Source of the DNA: Bauldia sp.
GTDB taxonomy: Bacteria > Pseudomonadota > Alphaproteobacteria > Rhizobiales > Kaistiaceae
Assembly: GCF_020442045.1 (NCBI RefSeq)
Contig: NZ_JAGRLA010000104.1
Span: 1 to 64,000, forward strand
Reading direction: 5' to 3'
Length of the DNA: 64,000 nucleotides
The notes below the pieces were generated by a model, which saw only the letters and a list, made by a program, of their open reading frames with translations, did not search any database and was not told where the DNA came from. Within the stretch, counting starts at the first letter, position 1; each line of letters begins with the position of its first letter. This document shows, in pieces, positions 17,542 to 26,266 of this stretch. The translations under genes were made by a program, and so were the position numbers.

Positions 17542-18024
17542 TCAGAATGCCAGCCGTCCGGCCTCCGGGTCGACGAGCCCGTGCAGCCGGTATGCGGCGG
17601 CCTGGGCGAAACGGACGAGCATCGCCTTGCGCGTCGCCGCGGCGAGCCGGTGCTCCGGCGCCTCCCGCAGCATCTCGCCGCCATAGGCGTCGGCGAGGAT
17701 CAGCCCGGTCCCCGCCGGAAAGATATCGAGCGGCACCGCCTCGTGGGTGGCGAAGAACAGCCGATCGCAGGAGAGCCGGTAATCCTCCCATTTGTGATCG
17801 GCGCGGAAATCCTCGACCGAGGACTTGATCTCGACGATCCACAGGTCGCCCGACGGCCCGAGCGCGACGACGTCGGCGCGGCGGCCGGTCGCCAGCGGCA
17901 GTTCGGCGATGACGGCGAAGCCTCGGGCCCGCAACAGCCGTCCGACGCCACGCTGGATGGCCGCGGCGCGTTCCGACTGGCGCCCGTCGACCGGCGCCTC
18001 GACTCGTTCAAGGTCGTTGAGCAT
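17542..18024 (-). CDS. mmcB: MmcB family putative DNA-repair endonuclease
   Basis: MmcB is a small alphaproteobacterial protein known from Caulobacter work as part of the SOS response to DNA damage. The 160-residue protein has a PD-(D/E)XK-like core: Asp51 in GRRADVVALGP and Glu66-Ile-Lys68 in LWIVEIKSS, followed by DFRADHKWEDYRLSCDRLFF and GLILADAYGGE. I use the ATG giving MLNDLE; a TTG six codons upstream is in frame. It converges with regA (15 bp apart) and lies 63 bp downstream of lpxXL on the same strand. Confidence 0.88.
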   Translation of the reverse strand: MLNDLERVEAPVDGRQSERAAAIQRGVGRLLRARGFAVIAELPLATGRRADVVALGPSGDLWIVEIKSSVEDFRADHKWEDYRLSCDRLFFATHEAVPLDIFPAGTGLILADAYGGEMLREAPEHRLAAATRKAMLVRFAQAAAYRLHGLVDPEAGRLAF

Positions 18025-18087
18025 GGAACAAAGGTGGCACAAACCGGCCGATGAAGGGAAGGCCGGAGTGCATCTGGGGATCGAATG

Positions 18088-19209
18088 CTAGTCGCGCTTG
18101 AAGCGCTTGTTGTGCTTGCGCCGGCCATAGCGCCAGCGATCGTGCAGCCACAGCCACTGGCCGGGCGTCTCGCGGATCCAGTCCTCGACCATGCCATGGA
18201 CCATGACATTGGTGGCTTCCGCATCGACGCGGCCGCTCGCGTCCCGCGGCAAATCGAGCCGCGGTGTCATGGTCAGCCGGAAACGCCCGTCGGGAAGCCG
18301 GACCGAATAGGAGCCGTGGACCGGGCAATCGAACAGCCGCGCCATGACCCCGACGACCGGATTGCTCAGCGACTTCCGCCCGAAAAAGCGGATGACCTGC
18401 CCCTCGGCGATGCGCTGGTCCACCAGGATGCCAAGGTGATGGCCCTTAGCCAGAGCGCGCGCGATCCGCCGCGCGATGCCTTCGCCCGGAGCGATCAGGT
18501 CGCTGGCGAAGATGCTGCGCCGCTTCGCCAGTTCCTCGGCGATATAGGGGTTGGCCGGCGGCCGATACGGCGCCGTCACCGGCAGGCCGAGCCTGTCGCC
18601 GATCGCCGCGACGAGCTCCCAGTTGCCGATATGGGCGCCGAAAATGACGCCGGCCCTGCCGCTGTCGCGCAGGGCGTGGATGTGCTCGATGCCGACGACC
18701 TCGACCGGGCCATCCTCCATATGCTCCGGGTCGAAGGCGTCGATCATGTCCTTGAGGAAGGCATATTCGATCGACTGGCGGGCAAGATTGTCCCACACCT
18801 CGGCGAGGATCCCGGCCCGCTCGGCCTCGCTCTTCTCCGGGAAGGCGGCGGCGATGTTGGCGGCGCCGAGCTTGTTTTCCCTGACGAAGCGCCCGCCGAA
18901 CCGCGTGACCCTCGCGGCGATGTTCGACGCCCGGACACGGCCGACCGCCTGTGCCCAGTCGAAAAGGAAGCGCATCATCCCGGCTGCGCGGCGCTGCAGG
19001 AAATCCGCCGATTTCGACGTCGGACGGGTTTCCTCCTTCGTCTTGCGCCTGGCTTGCTGACGGGCGGCGCGCCGCGCTTCCTTCTCCGCGAGCCGCGCCC
19101 GGCGCCTCGCCCTTCGCTCGCGACGCGCCCGGCGTTCCTCCCCGGTGAGGGGCGCCTTGTGCTTCGCAGTCGCGGGGTTCCTGTGCTTCCTGTTCGACCC
19201 GTCGCTCAC
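18088..19209 (-). CDS. lpxXL: LpxXL-type lipid A acyltransferase, with a highly basic N-terminal extension
   Basis: LpxXL transfers a very-long-chain hydroxy fatty acid from AcpXL onto lipid A at the inner membrane. The 373-residue product has the LpxL-family active site HIGNWE in VIFGAHIGNWELV, the AEGQVIRFFGRK region and the PGQWLWLHDRWR C-terminal motif. The first 60 residues are extremely rich in Arg, Lys and Glu (RRARRERRARRRARLAEKEA) and precede the hydrophobic anchor RFLFDWAQAVG; such an extension is unusual for the family. The GTG start overlaps the stop of the upstream dehydrogenase gene (GTGA), supporting the long form. Last gene of the VLCFA cluster. Confidence 0.92.
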   Translation of the reverse strand: MSDGSNRKHRNPATAKHKAPLTGEERRARRERRARRRARLAEKEARRAARQQARRKTKEETRPTSKSADFLQRRAAGMMRFLFDWAQAVGRVRASNIAARVTRFGGRFVRENKLGAANIAAAFPEKSEAERAGILAEVWDNLARQSIEYAFLKDMIDAFDPEHMEDGPVEVVGIEHIHALRDSGRAGVIFGAHIGNWELVAAIGDRLGLPVTAPYRPPANPYIAEELAKRRSIFASDLIAPGEGIARRIARALAKGHHLGILVDQRIAEGQVIRFFGRKSLSNPVVGVMARLFDCPVHGSYSVRLPDGRFRLTMTPRLDLPRDASGRVDAEATNVMVHGMVEDWIRETPGQWLWLHDRWRYGRRKHNKRFKRD

Positions 19210-20231
19210 AGCGTCACGATGATCTTGCCGAAGACCTGTCGCGATTCCATGCGGCTGAGGGCGGTGTCGATGCCGTCGAGGTCGATCATCGAATCGACCA
19301 CCGGCCTGACCACACCCGCCGCGATCTTGTCCAGCGTCTCCCTGAGGTTGCGGACCGAACAGCCGAAGCTGCCGATCAGCCGGAGCTGCTGCTGGTAGAG
19401 CTGGAAGAGGTTGATCTCGCAGTTGATTCCGGTGGTCGATCCGCAGGTCACCAGCGTTCCGCCGCGCTTCAGGCAGAACATGCTCTTGGCGAAGGTGTCG
19501 ACGCCGACATGCTCGAAGACGACATCGACGCCGCGCTTGCTGGTCAGCTTGCGGACGACGCTCTCGAACCGGTCCTCGCGATAGTTGATGACGTGGTCGG
19601 CGCCGAGCGCCCTGGCCTTCTCGATCTTGTCGTCGCTGCCGACCGTGGTGATCACCGTCGCGCCGACCGCCTTGGCAAGCTGGATCGCGGCCGTGCCGAT
19701 GCCGCTGCCACCGGCCTGGATGAGGACGGTCTGGCCCTCCTTCAGTCCGGCATTGTCGAACAGCATATGCTGCGGCGTGCCTATGGTGACCGGGGCGCAG
19801 GAAGCGGCAATGACGTCGACGCCCTCGGGCGCGGGAATCGCCAGCCGGGAGGGCAGGTTGACCAGCTCGCGGGCGAGCCCGTCGATATGGAAGCCACGGA
19901 TGCCCCCGACATTCTCGCAGAGATTCTCGCGCCCCTCGCGGCAGGCCTCGCAGGTGCCGCAGGTCTCCGCGCCGAAGATCGCCACGACCTGGCCGGGGGC
20001 GAGCCCTTCGACCCCTTCGCCGATCGCGGCGACGGTACCCGCCGCCTCGACTCCGACGACGATCGGCAGCTTGCGCCTGGCGAAGGCCATGCCGCGCCAG
20101 CCCCAGACGTCGATATGGTTGAGCGCCACCGCACCGATGCGGACCTGGACCTCGCCGGGTCCGGGCGGCGGCGGATCGGGGAGGTCGACGGCCGCGAGCT
20201 GGCGGCTGTCGAGGAGTTGGAGGGCACGCAC
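19206..20231 (-). CDS. Zinc-binding alcohol dehydrogenase/reductase of the VLCFA cluster
   Basis: A medium-chain dehydrogenase/reductase of 341 residues with GRIG-type N-terminal fold, structural zinc cysteines in ETCGTCEACREGRENLC, and the NAD(P) site AGGSGIGTAAIQLAK. Its position between fabF1 and lpxXL matches the conserved adh2XL of rhizobial clusters, where the product is thought to help make the very-long-chain hydroxy acyl chain, perhaps as the reductase step; the exact reaction is not proven. The GTG start is 33 bp after the fabF1 stop. Its stop overlaps the lpxXL start by 4 bp. Confidence 0.9.
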   Translation of the reverse strand: MRALQLLDSRQLAAVDLPDPPPPGPGEVQVRIGAVALNHIDVWGWRGMAFARRKLPIVVGVEAAGTVAAIGEGVEGLAPGQVVAIFGAETCGTCEACREGRENLCENVGGIRGFHIDGLARELVNLPSRLAIPAPEGVDVIAASCAPVTIGTPQHMLFDNAGLKEGQTVLIQAGGSGIGTAAIQLAKAVGATVITTVGSDDKIEKARALGADHVINYREDRFESVVRKLTSKRGVDVVFEHVGVDTFAKSMFCLKRGGTLVTCGSTTGINCEINLFQLYQQQLRLIGSFGCSVRNLRETLDKIAAGVVRPVVDSMIDLDGIDTALSRMESRQVFGKIIVTL

Positions 20232-20264
20232 GCGAACTCTCGACCGTTTGCTGGTGGTTTCTGC

Positions 20265-21536
20265 TTATGCGGGCTCGGCCGCGATGATCAGGCAGGCATT
20301 CTGGCCGCCGAAGCCGAAGGAATTCGACAGCACGACCGAGACCTCCTGCTCCCGCGCCGTGTTCGGCACGACATCCAGCGTGATGTCGGGGTCGGGGACC
20401 TTGTAGTTGATGGTCGGCGGGATCACGCCGGCATGCATGGTCTGGATCGAGAAGACCGCCTCGAGTGCGCCCGACGAGGTCAGCGTGTGGCCGACCATCG
20501 ACTTGTTCGAGCTGATCGGCACGCCGCGCAGGCGCTCGCCGAATACCTTGTCAAGCGAGAAGTGCTCCATCTTGTCATTCTCGGGCGTGCCGGTGCCATG
20601 GGCGTTGATGTAGTTGATCTCGTCGGGATGCATGGCGGCATCGTCGAAGGTGGCGCGCAGGGCGCCGATCACCGCCGAGCCATCGGGCTTGGAGCGGGTA
20701 CGGTGGAAGTCGTCATTCTTGTCGGCGGCGCCGCGGATCACCGCGAGGATACGGGCGCCGCGCGCCCTGGCGACGTCGTAGTCCTCCAGCACCAGCGCCG
20801 CCGAGCCCTCGGCGATGACGAAGCCGTCGCGGTTCTTGGAGAAGGGCTTGGCGGCTTCCTCGGGCGGCCCCTTGAAGGAAGACAGCGCCGAAAGCAGCGA
20901 GAAGCGGACGATCTCTTCCGCCGTCACCGAGCAGTCGGTGCCGACGCAAAGCGCCGCCTCGGTCTCGCCGCGGCGGATCGCCTCGACCCCGAGCTGGACC
21001 GCGGTGGCGCCCGAGGCGCAGGCCGTGGTCAGCGAGATCGGCGCGCCGCGCGTGCCGAAACGGTCGGCAAGCTTCTCCGAGACATAGCCATACATCGAAT
21101 GCTCGAATTCCTCGCGGTCGTTGGCGAGGCCGGCCGCCCGGCACATGCGGTCATAGGCATCCTCATCGGCCTCCGGCGCGACCGCCTCGTAGAGGCGGCG
21201 GCGGGCCGGCCAGCCGAGCTCGACCGGCGGAATGGCGGTGAAGAGGGGACCGGGAAAATCCCCCGGCGAGCCGATTCCGGACATGCGGACCGCCTCGTCG
21301 ATGGCAAGCTCGCCGATGGTCAGCTTGAGGTCGCGGAGATCGACATTCGGCAGGTCGACCGTGCCGGCGAAGGTGGTGCGCAGGTGGGTCGTCGGAAAGC
21401 GGGTGATCTCCTTGATGCCGGAGCGGCCGGCGACCAGCGCCTCCCAATTCTCCTCAAGCCCGGTACCGAGCGAGGATACGACGCCCATGCCGGTGACGGC
21501 GACGACGGGGCGGTTACGCTTGTCACGAAGAGCCAT
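20265..21536 (-). CDS. fabF1XL: Beta-ketoacyl-ACP synthase FabF1XL, catalytically intact
   Basis: A condensing enzyme that elongates acyl chains on AcpXL. The 423-residue protein has the full KAS II active site: Cys173 in TTACASGA, His313 in INAHGTGTPEND, and Lys345 with His350 in SSNKSMVGHTLTSSG. It ends in NSFGFGGQNA. A GGAGGT Shine-Dalgarno precedes the ATG (MALRDKRNRPVVAVTG); the frame is open upstream without family similarity. It lies 74 bp behind fabF2XL, which lacks all three catalytic residues, so the two may work as a pair. Confidence 0.95.
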   Translation of the reverse strand: MALRDKRNRPVVAVTGMGVVSSLGTGLEENWEALVAGRSGIKEITRFPTTHLRTTFAGTVDLPNVDLRDLKLTIGELAIDEAVRMSGIGSPGDFPGPLFTAIPPVELGWPARRRLYEAVAPEADEDAYDRMCRAAGLANDREEFEHSMYGYVSEKLADRFGTRGAPISLTTACASGATAVQLGVEAIRRGETEAALCVGTDCSVTAEEIVRFSLLSALSSFKGPPEEAAKPFSKNRDGFVIAEGSAALVLEDYDVARARGARILAVIRGAADKNDDFHRTRSKPDGSAVIGALRATFDDAAMHPDEINYINAHGTGTPENDKMEHFSLDKVFGERLRGVPISSNKSMVGHTLTSSGALEAVFSIQTMHAGVIPPTINYKVPDPDITLDVVPNTAREQEVSVVLSNSFGFGGQNACLIIAAEPA

Positions 21537-21610
21537 CTCAACCTCCGTATGCCTTAAACGCCTTCCGGCTCCGTGCGCGGACACGGATATCCGGATAGTC
21601 AACGCGCCCC

Positions 21611-22819
21611 CTAGTCGATCGCCTCGACCAGCCCCATGCCTTCGCCACGCCAGTTCCCCCAGGAATTGACCGCGATCGCGGTCGGCGTGGTCTTCACCGC
21701 GGTCTCGAAACCGGTTTCGTCGGCCGGACGGTAGAACCCCTTGCGGGAGAGAGCCAGCGCCGCCAGGCCGACCATTGACGGGAAGGTCGCCTCGACGCTG
21801 GTGCCGAGCATGTTCGGCGTCGCCCGTACCGTATCCAGCTCGCCGCGGTCGATCAATCCGGAGAGGAAGTCCTGCTCCTCGATGGTCAGCGGCGAGAGGC
21901 CCGATGCGCTGGTCAGCATGGCGAGCGGACGGTCGCCGGCCTCCTTGCGGATCTCGGCGAATTGCCTGGCGGCGGTCGCGGCCGCCTGTCCCGGCTCGCG
22001 CCGGCTGCGTCCCGACAGCACCGTGCCGAGCCGCGCATAGGGCCTGGCACCGCGCGCCTCGGCATGCTCGCGCGCCTCCAGAACCAGGAAGGCCCCGACG
22101 GATCCGAGGATGATCCCGCCGCCCCGCGCCGGTCGCGCCCAGACCGAGACGGGCTCCTCCGTCCAGGCCCAGCCGGCGCCGGACATGACCAGCAGCACAT
22201 CCTTGCGCTCGGCGATGATCGCGCCGCCGGCAAGGAAGATGTCGCCCTGGTCGGCGCGGATGCGGCGGGCGGCGATCTCGACGGCGCTGACGCTGGCCAG
22301 CTCCTCCCCCATGAAGGTCCGGGACGAGCCGGTCACCTTGTGGACGATGGCGATGTTGCCGGCGACCAGGTTGGGAAGCTGGGCGAGGAAAAGCGTCGGG
22401 CGGAGATCGTTCGACAGCCGCTCGTTGATGAATTCCTCGGGCGATTCCGCCGCGGCGACGCCTTCGAGGATGGTCTGGTCGACCGCGAGGTCGCGTTCGC
22501 CGCCGGCGGCCGCGACCACCATATTGGTATTGGAAAGCAGCTCGAGATTGCCGGCGATGCCCGCGTCATCGAGGGCGAGGCCCGCCGTGTAGGTGCCGAC
22601 CCGCTGCCAGTTCTCCATCTGGCGGCGATCGCCACCCTTCGGGATCTGGAGCGAGAAGTCGAGCGGCACCATCGGATGGACCGGATAGGGCGCGAAGGAG
22701 GTCGTATCGATGACCGGACGCGGATTCTCCGCTTCAGCCATCGCCTGCCAATGCGCGTCGAGCCCCTCGCCGAGGCTCGAGGTCATCCCGATGCCGGTGA
22801 TCCAGACCTCGCGCGTCAT
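21611..22819 (-). CDS. fabF2XL: FabF2XL, ketosynthase homologue without catalytic residues (chain-length-factor-like)
   Basis: A 402-residue ketosynthase-fold protein (MTREVWITGIGMTSSLGEGLD at the start, VNSWGNWRGEG near the end). Compared with the neighbouring FabF1, the nucleophile Cys is replaced by Glu173 (MGEELASVSAVE against TTACASGATAVQ). The HGTGTP histidine block reads SASGLSP and the NKSMVGHT block reads TPNMLGTS. It should therefore be unable to condense by itself. This recalls the KS/chain-length-factor pairs of polyketide synthases. It is required alongside fabF1XL in rhizobial clusters by gene conservation; the heterodimer idea is inference. The ATG lies 46 bp after the fabZ stop. 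Confidence 0.92.
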   Translation of the reverse strand: MTREVWITGIGMTSSLGEGLDAHWQAMAEAENPRPVIDTTSFAPYPVHPMVPLDFSLQIPKGGDRRQMENWQRVGTYTAGLALDDAGIAGNLELLSNTNMVVAAAGGERDLAVDQTILEGVAAAESPEEFINERLSNDLRPTLFLAQLPNLVAGNIAIVHKVTGSSRTFMGEELASVSAVEIAARRIRADQGDIFLAGGAIIAERKDVLLVMSGAGWAWTEEPVSVWARPARGGGIILGSVGAFLVLEAREHAEARGARPYARLGTVLSGRSRREPGQAAATAARQFAEIRKEAGDRPLAMLTSASGLSPLTIEEQDFLSGLIDRGELDTVRATPNMLGTSVEATFPSMVGLAALALSRKGFYRPADETGFETAVKTTPTAIAVNSWGNWRGEGMGLVEAID

Positions 22820-22865
22820 CGCCGGTTCCCCCGCGACCACCGTCCTGCCGGGCGCCGTTCCAAGG

Positions 22866-23333
22866 TCAAGTCAGCGTCCCCAGCTCGACACCGTGCTGGC
22901 GGGCCCGTTCGCGCACCAGCACCGGCAGCTCCGGACTCGGGAAATCCATGACCATCATGGTCAACTCGGCGTCCGCGATCAGCTTGCCGTCGACCCTGAT
23001 CTCGTTGCGGGTGATGCAGAAACCGGAACCGTCATGGACGAGGTCGCAGACCGATTTCATCAGCATGCCCGGCAGCGCGAAGCTGCGGATCTTCACCTTC
23101 TTGGCTCCGGCGAAGAAGGGAAGCCGGCCAAAATTGTTGAGACCGAGAAGCAGATAGCCGGCGGTGTGGTTCATCATCTCCAGCAGGAGAACCCCCGGCA
23201 TCACCGGATAGCCCGGGAAATGCCCCTCGAAGACCGGGCTTTCCTCGGGAATCGTCGAACTGGCCTCGACATGGCCGTTCTCGAGGTCGAAGACGTCGAC
23301 GGTGTCGATGATGTCGAAATATTCGAGCCGCAT
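22866..23333 (-). CDS. fabZXL: 3-hydroxyacyl-ACP dehydratase of the VLCFA cluster
   Basis: A hot-dog-fold dehydratase of 155 residues that removes water from 3-hydroxyacyl-AcpXL during chain elongation. The active site is EGHFPGYPVMPGVLLLEMM, with catalytic His38 and Glu52 on the family pattern. The C-terminal RNEIRVDGKLIADAELTMMV strand matches the FabZ/FabA-like group. I start at the ATG of MRLEYFDI; the longer open frame upstream runs into acpXL. It starts 11 bp after the acpXL stop. Confidence 0.92.
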   Translation of the reverse strand: MRLEYFDIIDTVDVFDLENGHVEASSTIPEESPVFEGHFPGYPVMPGVLLLEMMNHTAGYLLLGLNNFGRLPFFAGAKKVKIRSFALPGMLMKSVCDLVHDGSGFCITRNEIRVDGKLIADAELTMMVMDFPSPELPVLVRERARQHGVELGTLT

Positions 23334-23344
23334 GGGAGCTTCGG

Positions 23345-23626
23345 TCAGGCGTCCTTCGCAGCGACGAGCTCGTCGATCCGGGCGCAGAGATTCTTGAGGA
23401 CGAAATAGTCTTCCACCGAAGCGCGGCCCTCGTTGACCTCCTCGGTCCACGATTCGAGCGGAATCTTGATGCCGAATTTCTTGTCGAGGGCGAAGACAAT
23501 ATCGAGGAAATCGAGGCTATCGATGCCCAGATCGTCGATGGCGTGCGATTCCGGCGTTATCTGATCCAGTGGAATCTCGCTGGTCTCGGAAATAACCTGC
23601 GAAACCACATCGAATGTCGAGGACAT
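23345..23626 (-). CDS. acpXL: Specialised acyl carrier protein AcpXL
   Basis: AcpXL carries the growing 27-hydroxyoctacosanoate-type chain used for lipid A in rhizobia and relatives. The 93-residue acidic protein has the phosphopantetheine site at Ser37 in [20 protein letters not shown]. The DxxSLD context is typical for ACPs, and its length and C-terminal tail differ from housekeeping AcpP. It is the first gene of the minus-strand acpXL-fabZ-fabF2-fabF1-adh-lpxXL cluster, so the cluster promoter should lie in the roughly 250 bp upstream; I saw no convincing -35/-10 pair there. Confidence 0.94.
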   Translation of the reverse strand: MSSTFDVVSQVISETSEIPLDQITPESHAIDDLGIDSLDFLDIVFALDKKFGIKIPLESWTEEVNEGRASVEDYFVLKNLCARIDELVAAKDA

Positions 23627-23948
23627 GTGACTTTGACGATCCCTTAGCTGATTCAGGCCATGTAACGCCGCGCGCCGGCGAATCCAAGCATAAAAAGCCC
23701 GCTTTTGGCCGCTCCCCTCGACAGGGCGTGGCCATGACGGCTCACTCCGGCACGGCTTAGCAGAGGTTGATCGTGGACTGTCCGACGCCGTTTTTCAACG
23801 CACCGGCCAGCGCCCGCCCCCGTGAGCATGGCAATGCCGGAAAGGGCAATACCGTCCTTCCCCGCTTCTGTCCACCGCGACGCGCATGCCAGTTGCGCCG
23901 GCGGGGGTCCTCGCGAGACAATACGGGCAGTCAGACGAGGCGAGTTTC

Positions 23949-24947
23949 GTGGTTGCAGTGACCGGATCCGAGGCCGCGGGGCCCTCCCGCCGATTCGTCG
24001 CGATCGACGTGGCGAAAGGCATCGCGATCCTGGCGATGGTCGTCTACCACTTCAGTTGGGACCTCTCCGACAACCGCCTGATCGCCGTCGATGTCTCGGT
24101 CAATCCCGGGTGGATCGTCTTCGCCCGGCTGATTGCCGGCACCTTCCTCGCGCTGGTCGGCGTCAATCTGGTCATGGCGATGCGGAAGGGCTTCCGTGCC
24201 GGTCCCTATTTCCGCCGGCTGGCAATCATTGCGGCAGCCGCTGTCATAGTCACCCTCGCCACGCTCAAGTTCGAGCCGCGGGCCTTCATCTTCTTCGGCG
24301 TCCTGCACTGCATCGTTGCGGCAAGCGTGCTGGCCCTGCCTCTGCTCCGGGCACCAGCCTGGCTGACGGCGGTCGTCGCCGCCTTCTTTCTCGCCGGCCC
24401 GCATTTCCTCGCCAATCCATTCTTCGATTCCTACTGGTGGTACTGGCTCGGCCTCTCCACCGACCCGCCGATCACCGTCGACTACGTGCCGATCTTCCCA
24501 TGGTTCGGCGTGGTTCTTTTCGGCGTGATCGCCGGGCGGTTCTTCCTCGATCACGGCGACTGGGGGCTCTGGCAATGGCGCGGCGAGGGCCTCGTGGCGC
24601 GCTTCCTCGCCGCGGCGGGGCGATGGAGCCTCGCCATCTACCTGATCCACCAGCCGATCCTGGTCGGCATCCTGTTCGTGGTCGCGCCGTTGATCGGCCC
24701 GAGCGAAGCCGCGCTCGCTGAGCAGGTCAGGTCCGAATACGACGCGAGCTGCGCGGTGGCCGGCTACGATCAGGAGGACTGCGACGCCTATTCCCGCTGC
24801 ATCATAGCCGGGCTCAGCGCGGAGCCCGGCATCCTCGTCGCCGCCAGCCGCCACGACCTCAGCGACGCGCAGGTCGAACGCTGGCAGACGATCGACGCCG
24901 AATGCTGGGCGCGGACCCTGCCTTCCGGTTCGACCAACGGTGCCTAG
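23949..24947 (+). CDS. Heparan-alpha-glucosaminide N-acetyltransferase-like membrane protein (DUF1624)
   Basis: An integral membrane protein of 332 residues with about seven hydrophobic segments. The N-terminal RFVAIDVAKGIAILAMVVYHFSWD is the hallmark of the DUF1624/HGSNAT-type acetyltransferase family, and HQPILVGILFVVAP forms the last helix. In this family a transmembrane His moves acetyl groups onto sugars; the bacterial substrate is unknown. After the last helix is an unusual soluble tail of about 75 residues with four cysteines. The GTG chosen has a GAGG motif ahead; an ATG 21 codons upstream is in frame. It converges with the lactonase gene, 8 bp between stops. Confidence 0.85.
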   Translation: MVAVTGSEAAGPSRRFVAIDVAKGIAILAMVVYHFSWDLSDNRLIAVDVSVNPGWIVFARLIAGTFLALVGVNLVMAMRKGFRAGPYFRRLAIIAAAAVIVTLATLKFEPRAFIFFGVLHCIVAASVLALPLLRAPAWLTAVVAAFFLAGPHFLANPFFDSYWWYWLGLSTDPPITVDYVPIFPWFGVVLFGVIAGRFFLDHGDWGLWQWRGEGLVARFLAAAGRWSLAIYLIHQPILVGILFVVAPLIGPSEAALAEQVRSEYDASCAVAGYDQEDCDAYSRCIIAGLSAEPGILVAASRHDLSDAQVERWQTIDAECWARTLPSGSTNGA

Positions 24948-24955
24948 ACCGGGAC

Positions 24956-25882
24956 TCAGGGCACCTGGACGCCGGTCGCGGTGACATAGACCGAATAGAG
25001 CTCGTGGGTGCAGGTGACGAAAAGCCGGTTGCGCTTCGGTCCGCCAAAGACAAGGTTCGAGACGCCCTGCGGGAAATTGATCCGGCCGAGCACATCGCCT
25101 TCCCTGGCGAAGACGTCGATGCCGGCGCCGGCGCTGGTCCAGACGTTGCCGTCGGTATCGACGCGGAAGCCGTCCGGGAAGCCCTGCTTCAGCACGAAGC
25201 GCGCCTCGCCGCCCGAGAGCGTGTTGTCGGCATTGACCTTGAAGGCGCGGATGTGGCGGGGCTTGTCGGCCTCGTGGGCGGCGGCGGAATCGGCGATATA
25301 GAGCTCCTTCTCGTCCGGCGAGAAGGCGAGCCCGTTGGGCTTGTCGAAATCGTCGCAGACCACGGCGAGCTCGCCCGACTTCGGATCGAAGCGGAAGACG
25401 TAGCGGCCGCCGTATTCGACCTCGCCCTTGTGGCCCTCATAGTCGCTCATGATCCCGTAGTCGGGGTCGGTGAACCAGATCGTGCCGTCCGACTTGACGA
25501 CGACGTCGTTGGGCGAGTTGAGGCGCTTGCCGTTGTAGCTGTCGGCGATCACGGTGATCGAGCCGTCGGGCTCGGTCCGGGTCACGCGACGGGCGCCATG
25601 CTCGCAGGTCACCAGCCGGCCCTCGCGATCGCGGGTATTGCCGTTGGAATAGTTGGACTCGGTGCGGAAGACGCTGACGCTGCCGGTAATGCCGTTCGGC
25701 ACCCAGCGCATCATCCGGTTGTTGGGGATGTCGCTCCAGACGAGATAGTTGCCGTCCTGGAACCAGACCGGCCCCTCGGACCAGCGGCAGCCGTCGTAGA
25801 GCAGCTCCTTCTGGCAGGTGCCGTTGATCAGCCAGACGAAGCGCTTGTCGTAGTGTTCGGCGTCAGGTCCAACGAGTGCCAT
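24956..25882 (-). CDS. SMP-30/gluconolactonase/LRE family lactonase
   Basis: A six-bladed beta-propeller of 308 residues that hydrolyses sugar lactones in characterised relatives. Family signatures include the metal-ligand Glu in CRWSEGPVWF, the LNSPNDVVVKSDGTIWFTDPDYG loop with ligand Asn and substrate residues, and KPNGLAFSPDEKELYIADS with ligand Asn/Asp. No signal peptide is seen. The ATG is backed by AAGGAGGATACGACTT, a good Shine-Dalgarno. It is oriented away from the LgoD-like dehydrogenase gene, with 384 bp between their starts. Together with the two oxidoreductases downstream it may open a lactone in a sugar-acid route. Confidence 0.9.
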   Translation of the reverse strand: MALVGPDAEHYDKRFVWLINGTCQKELLYDGCRWSEGPVWFQDGNYLVWSDIPNNRMMRWVPNGITGSVSVFRTESNYSNGNTRDREGRLVTCEHGARRVTRTEPDGSITVIADSYNGKRLNSPNDVVVKSDGTIWFTDPDYGIMSDYEGHKGEVEYGGRYVFRFDPKSGELAVVCDDFDKPNGLAFSPDEKELYIADSAAAHEADKPRHIRAFKVNADNTLSGGEARFVLKQGFPDGFRVDTDGNVWTSAGAGIDVFAREGDVLGRINFPQGVSNLVFGGPKRNRLFVTCTHELYSVYVTATGVQVP

Positions 25883-26266
25883 AAGTCGTATCCTCCTTGT
25901 GAATATGCGCCCTGGCGGGCCGTCTTCTGTCCGCCGGCGGCGTTGACGACGCCGACGATGATCAATCCGGTCAGGAGCAGCCAATACCCGCGCCGGAGAC
26001 GCAGATCAGGAACCGACGCGGTCGGGGTTGATGGCGGCGAGGCTGGCGGCGCGCATGTTCTGCCGATGGCGGTCACCGAGCGGCCCTTCCCGGACCAGCT
26101 TCACGTCCTCCCCCTCCAGACGACACCCAGACCCGCCACGCCATGACAGGGGCGGTGTCCATAAGCGGCAAAAGCTCATATTAGTCTAGAGCGGAAGTCG
26201 CAAGCCGAACAAGGTGGCCGGTTCCGCCAGCCGCCGATCCGGACGAAGCAGAAAGGGAAGAAGAGA
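25883..26266. other. Intergenic region between divergent lactonase and LgoD-like genes
   Basis: A 384-bp stretch between two divergent starts, so it should hold both promoters. On the minus strand a short open frame (26076-25828) encodes a hydrophobic segment RRGYWLLLTGLIIVGVVNAAGG, but it has no evident Shine-Dalgarno and overlaps the start of the lactonase gene. It could be a small membrane protein or a leftover of a permease. I could not assign operators or a terminator. Confidence 0.35.

Noticed and set aside
25828-26076. A minus-strand 82-codon frame with one hydrophobic segment upstream of the lactonase
   Set aside because: No ribosome site, overlaps the lactonase start, and no family resemblance; kept only as a note in the intergenic entry.
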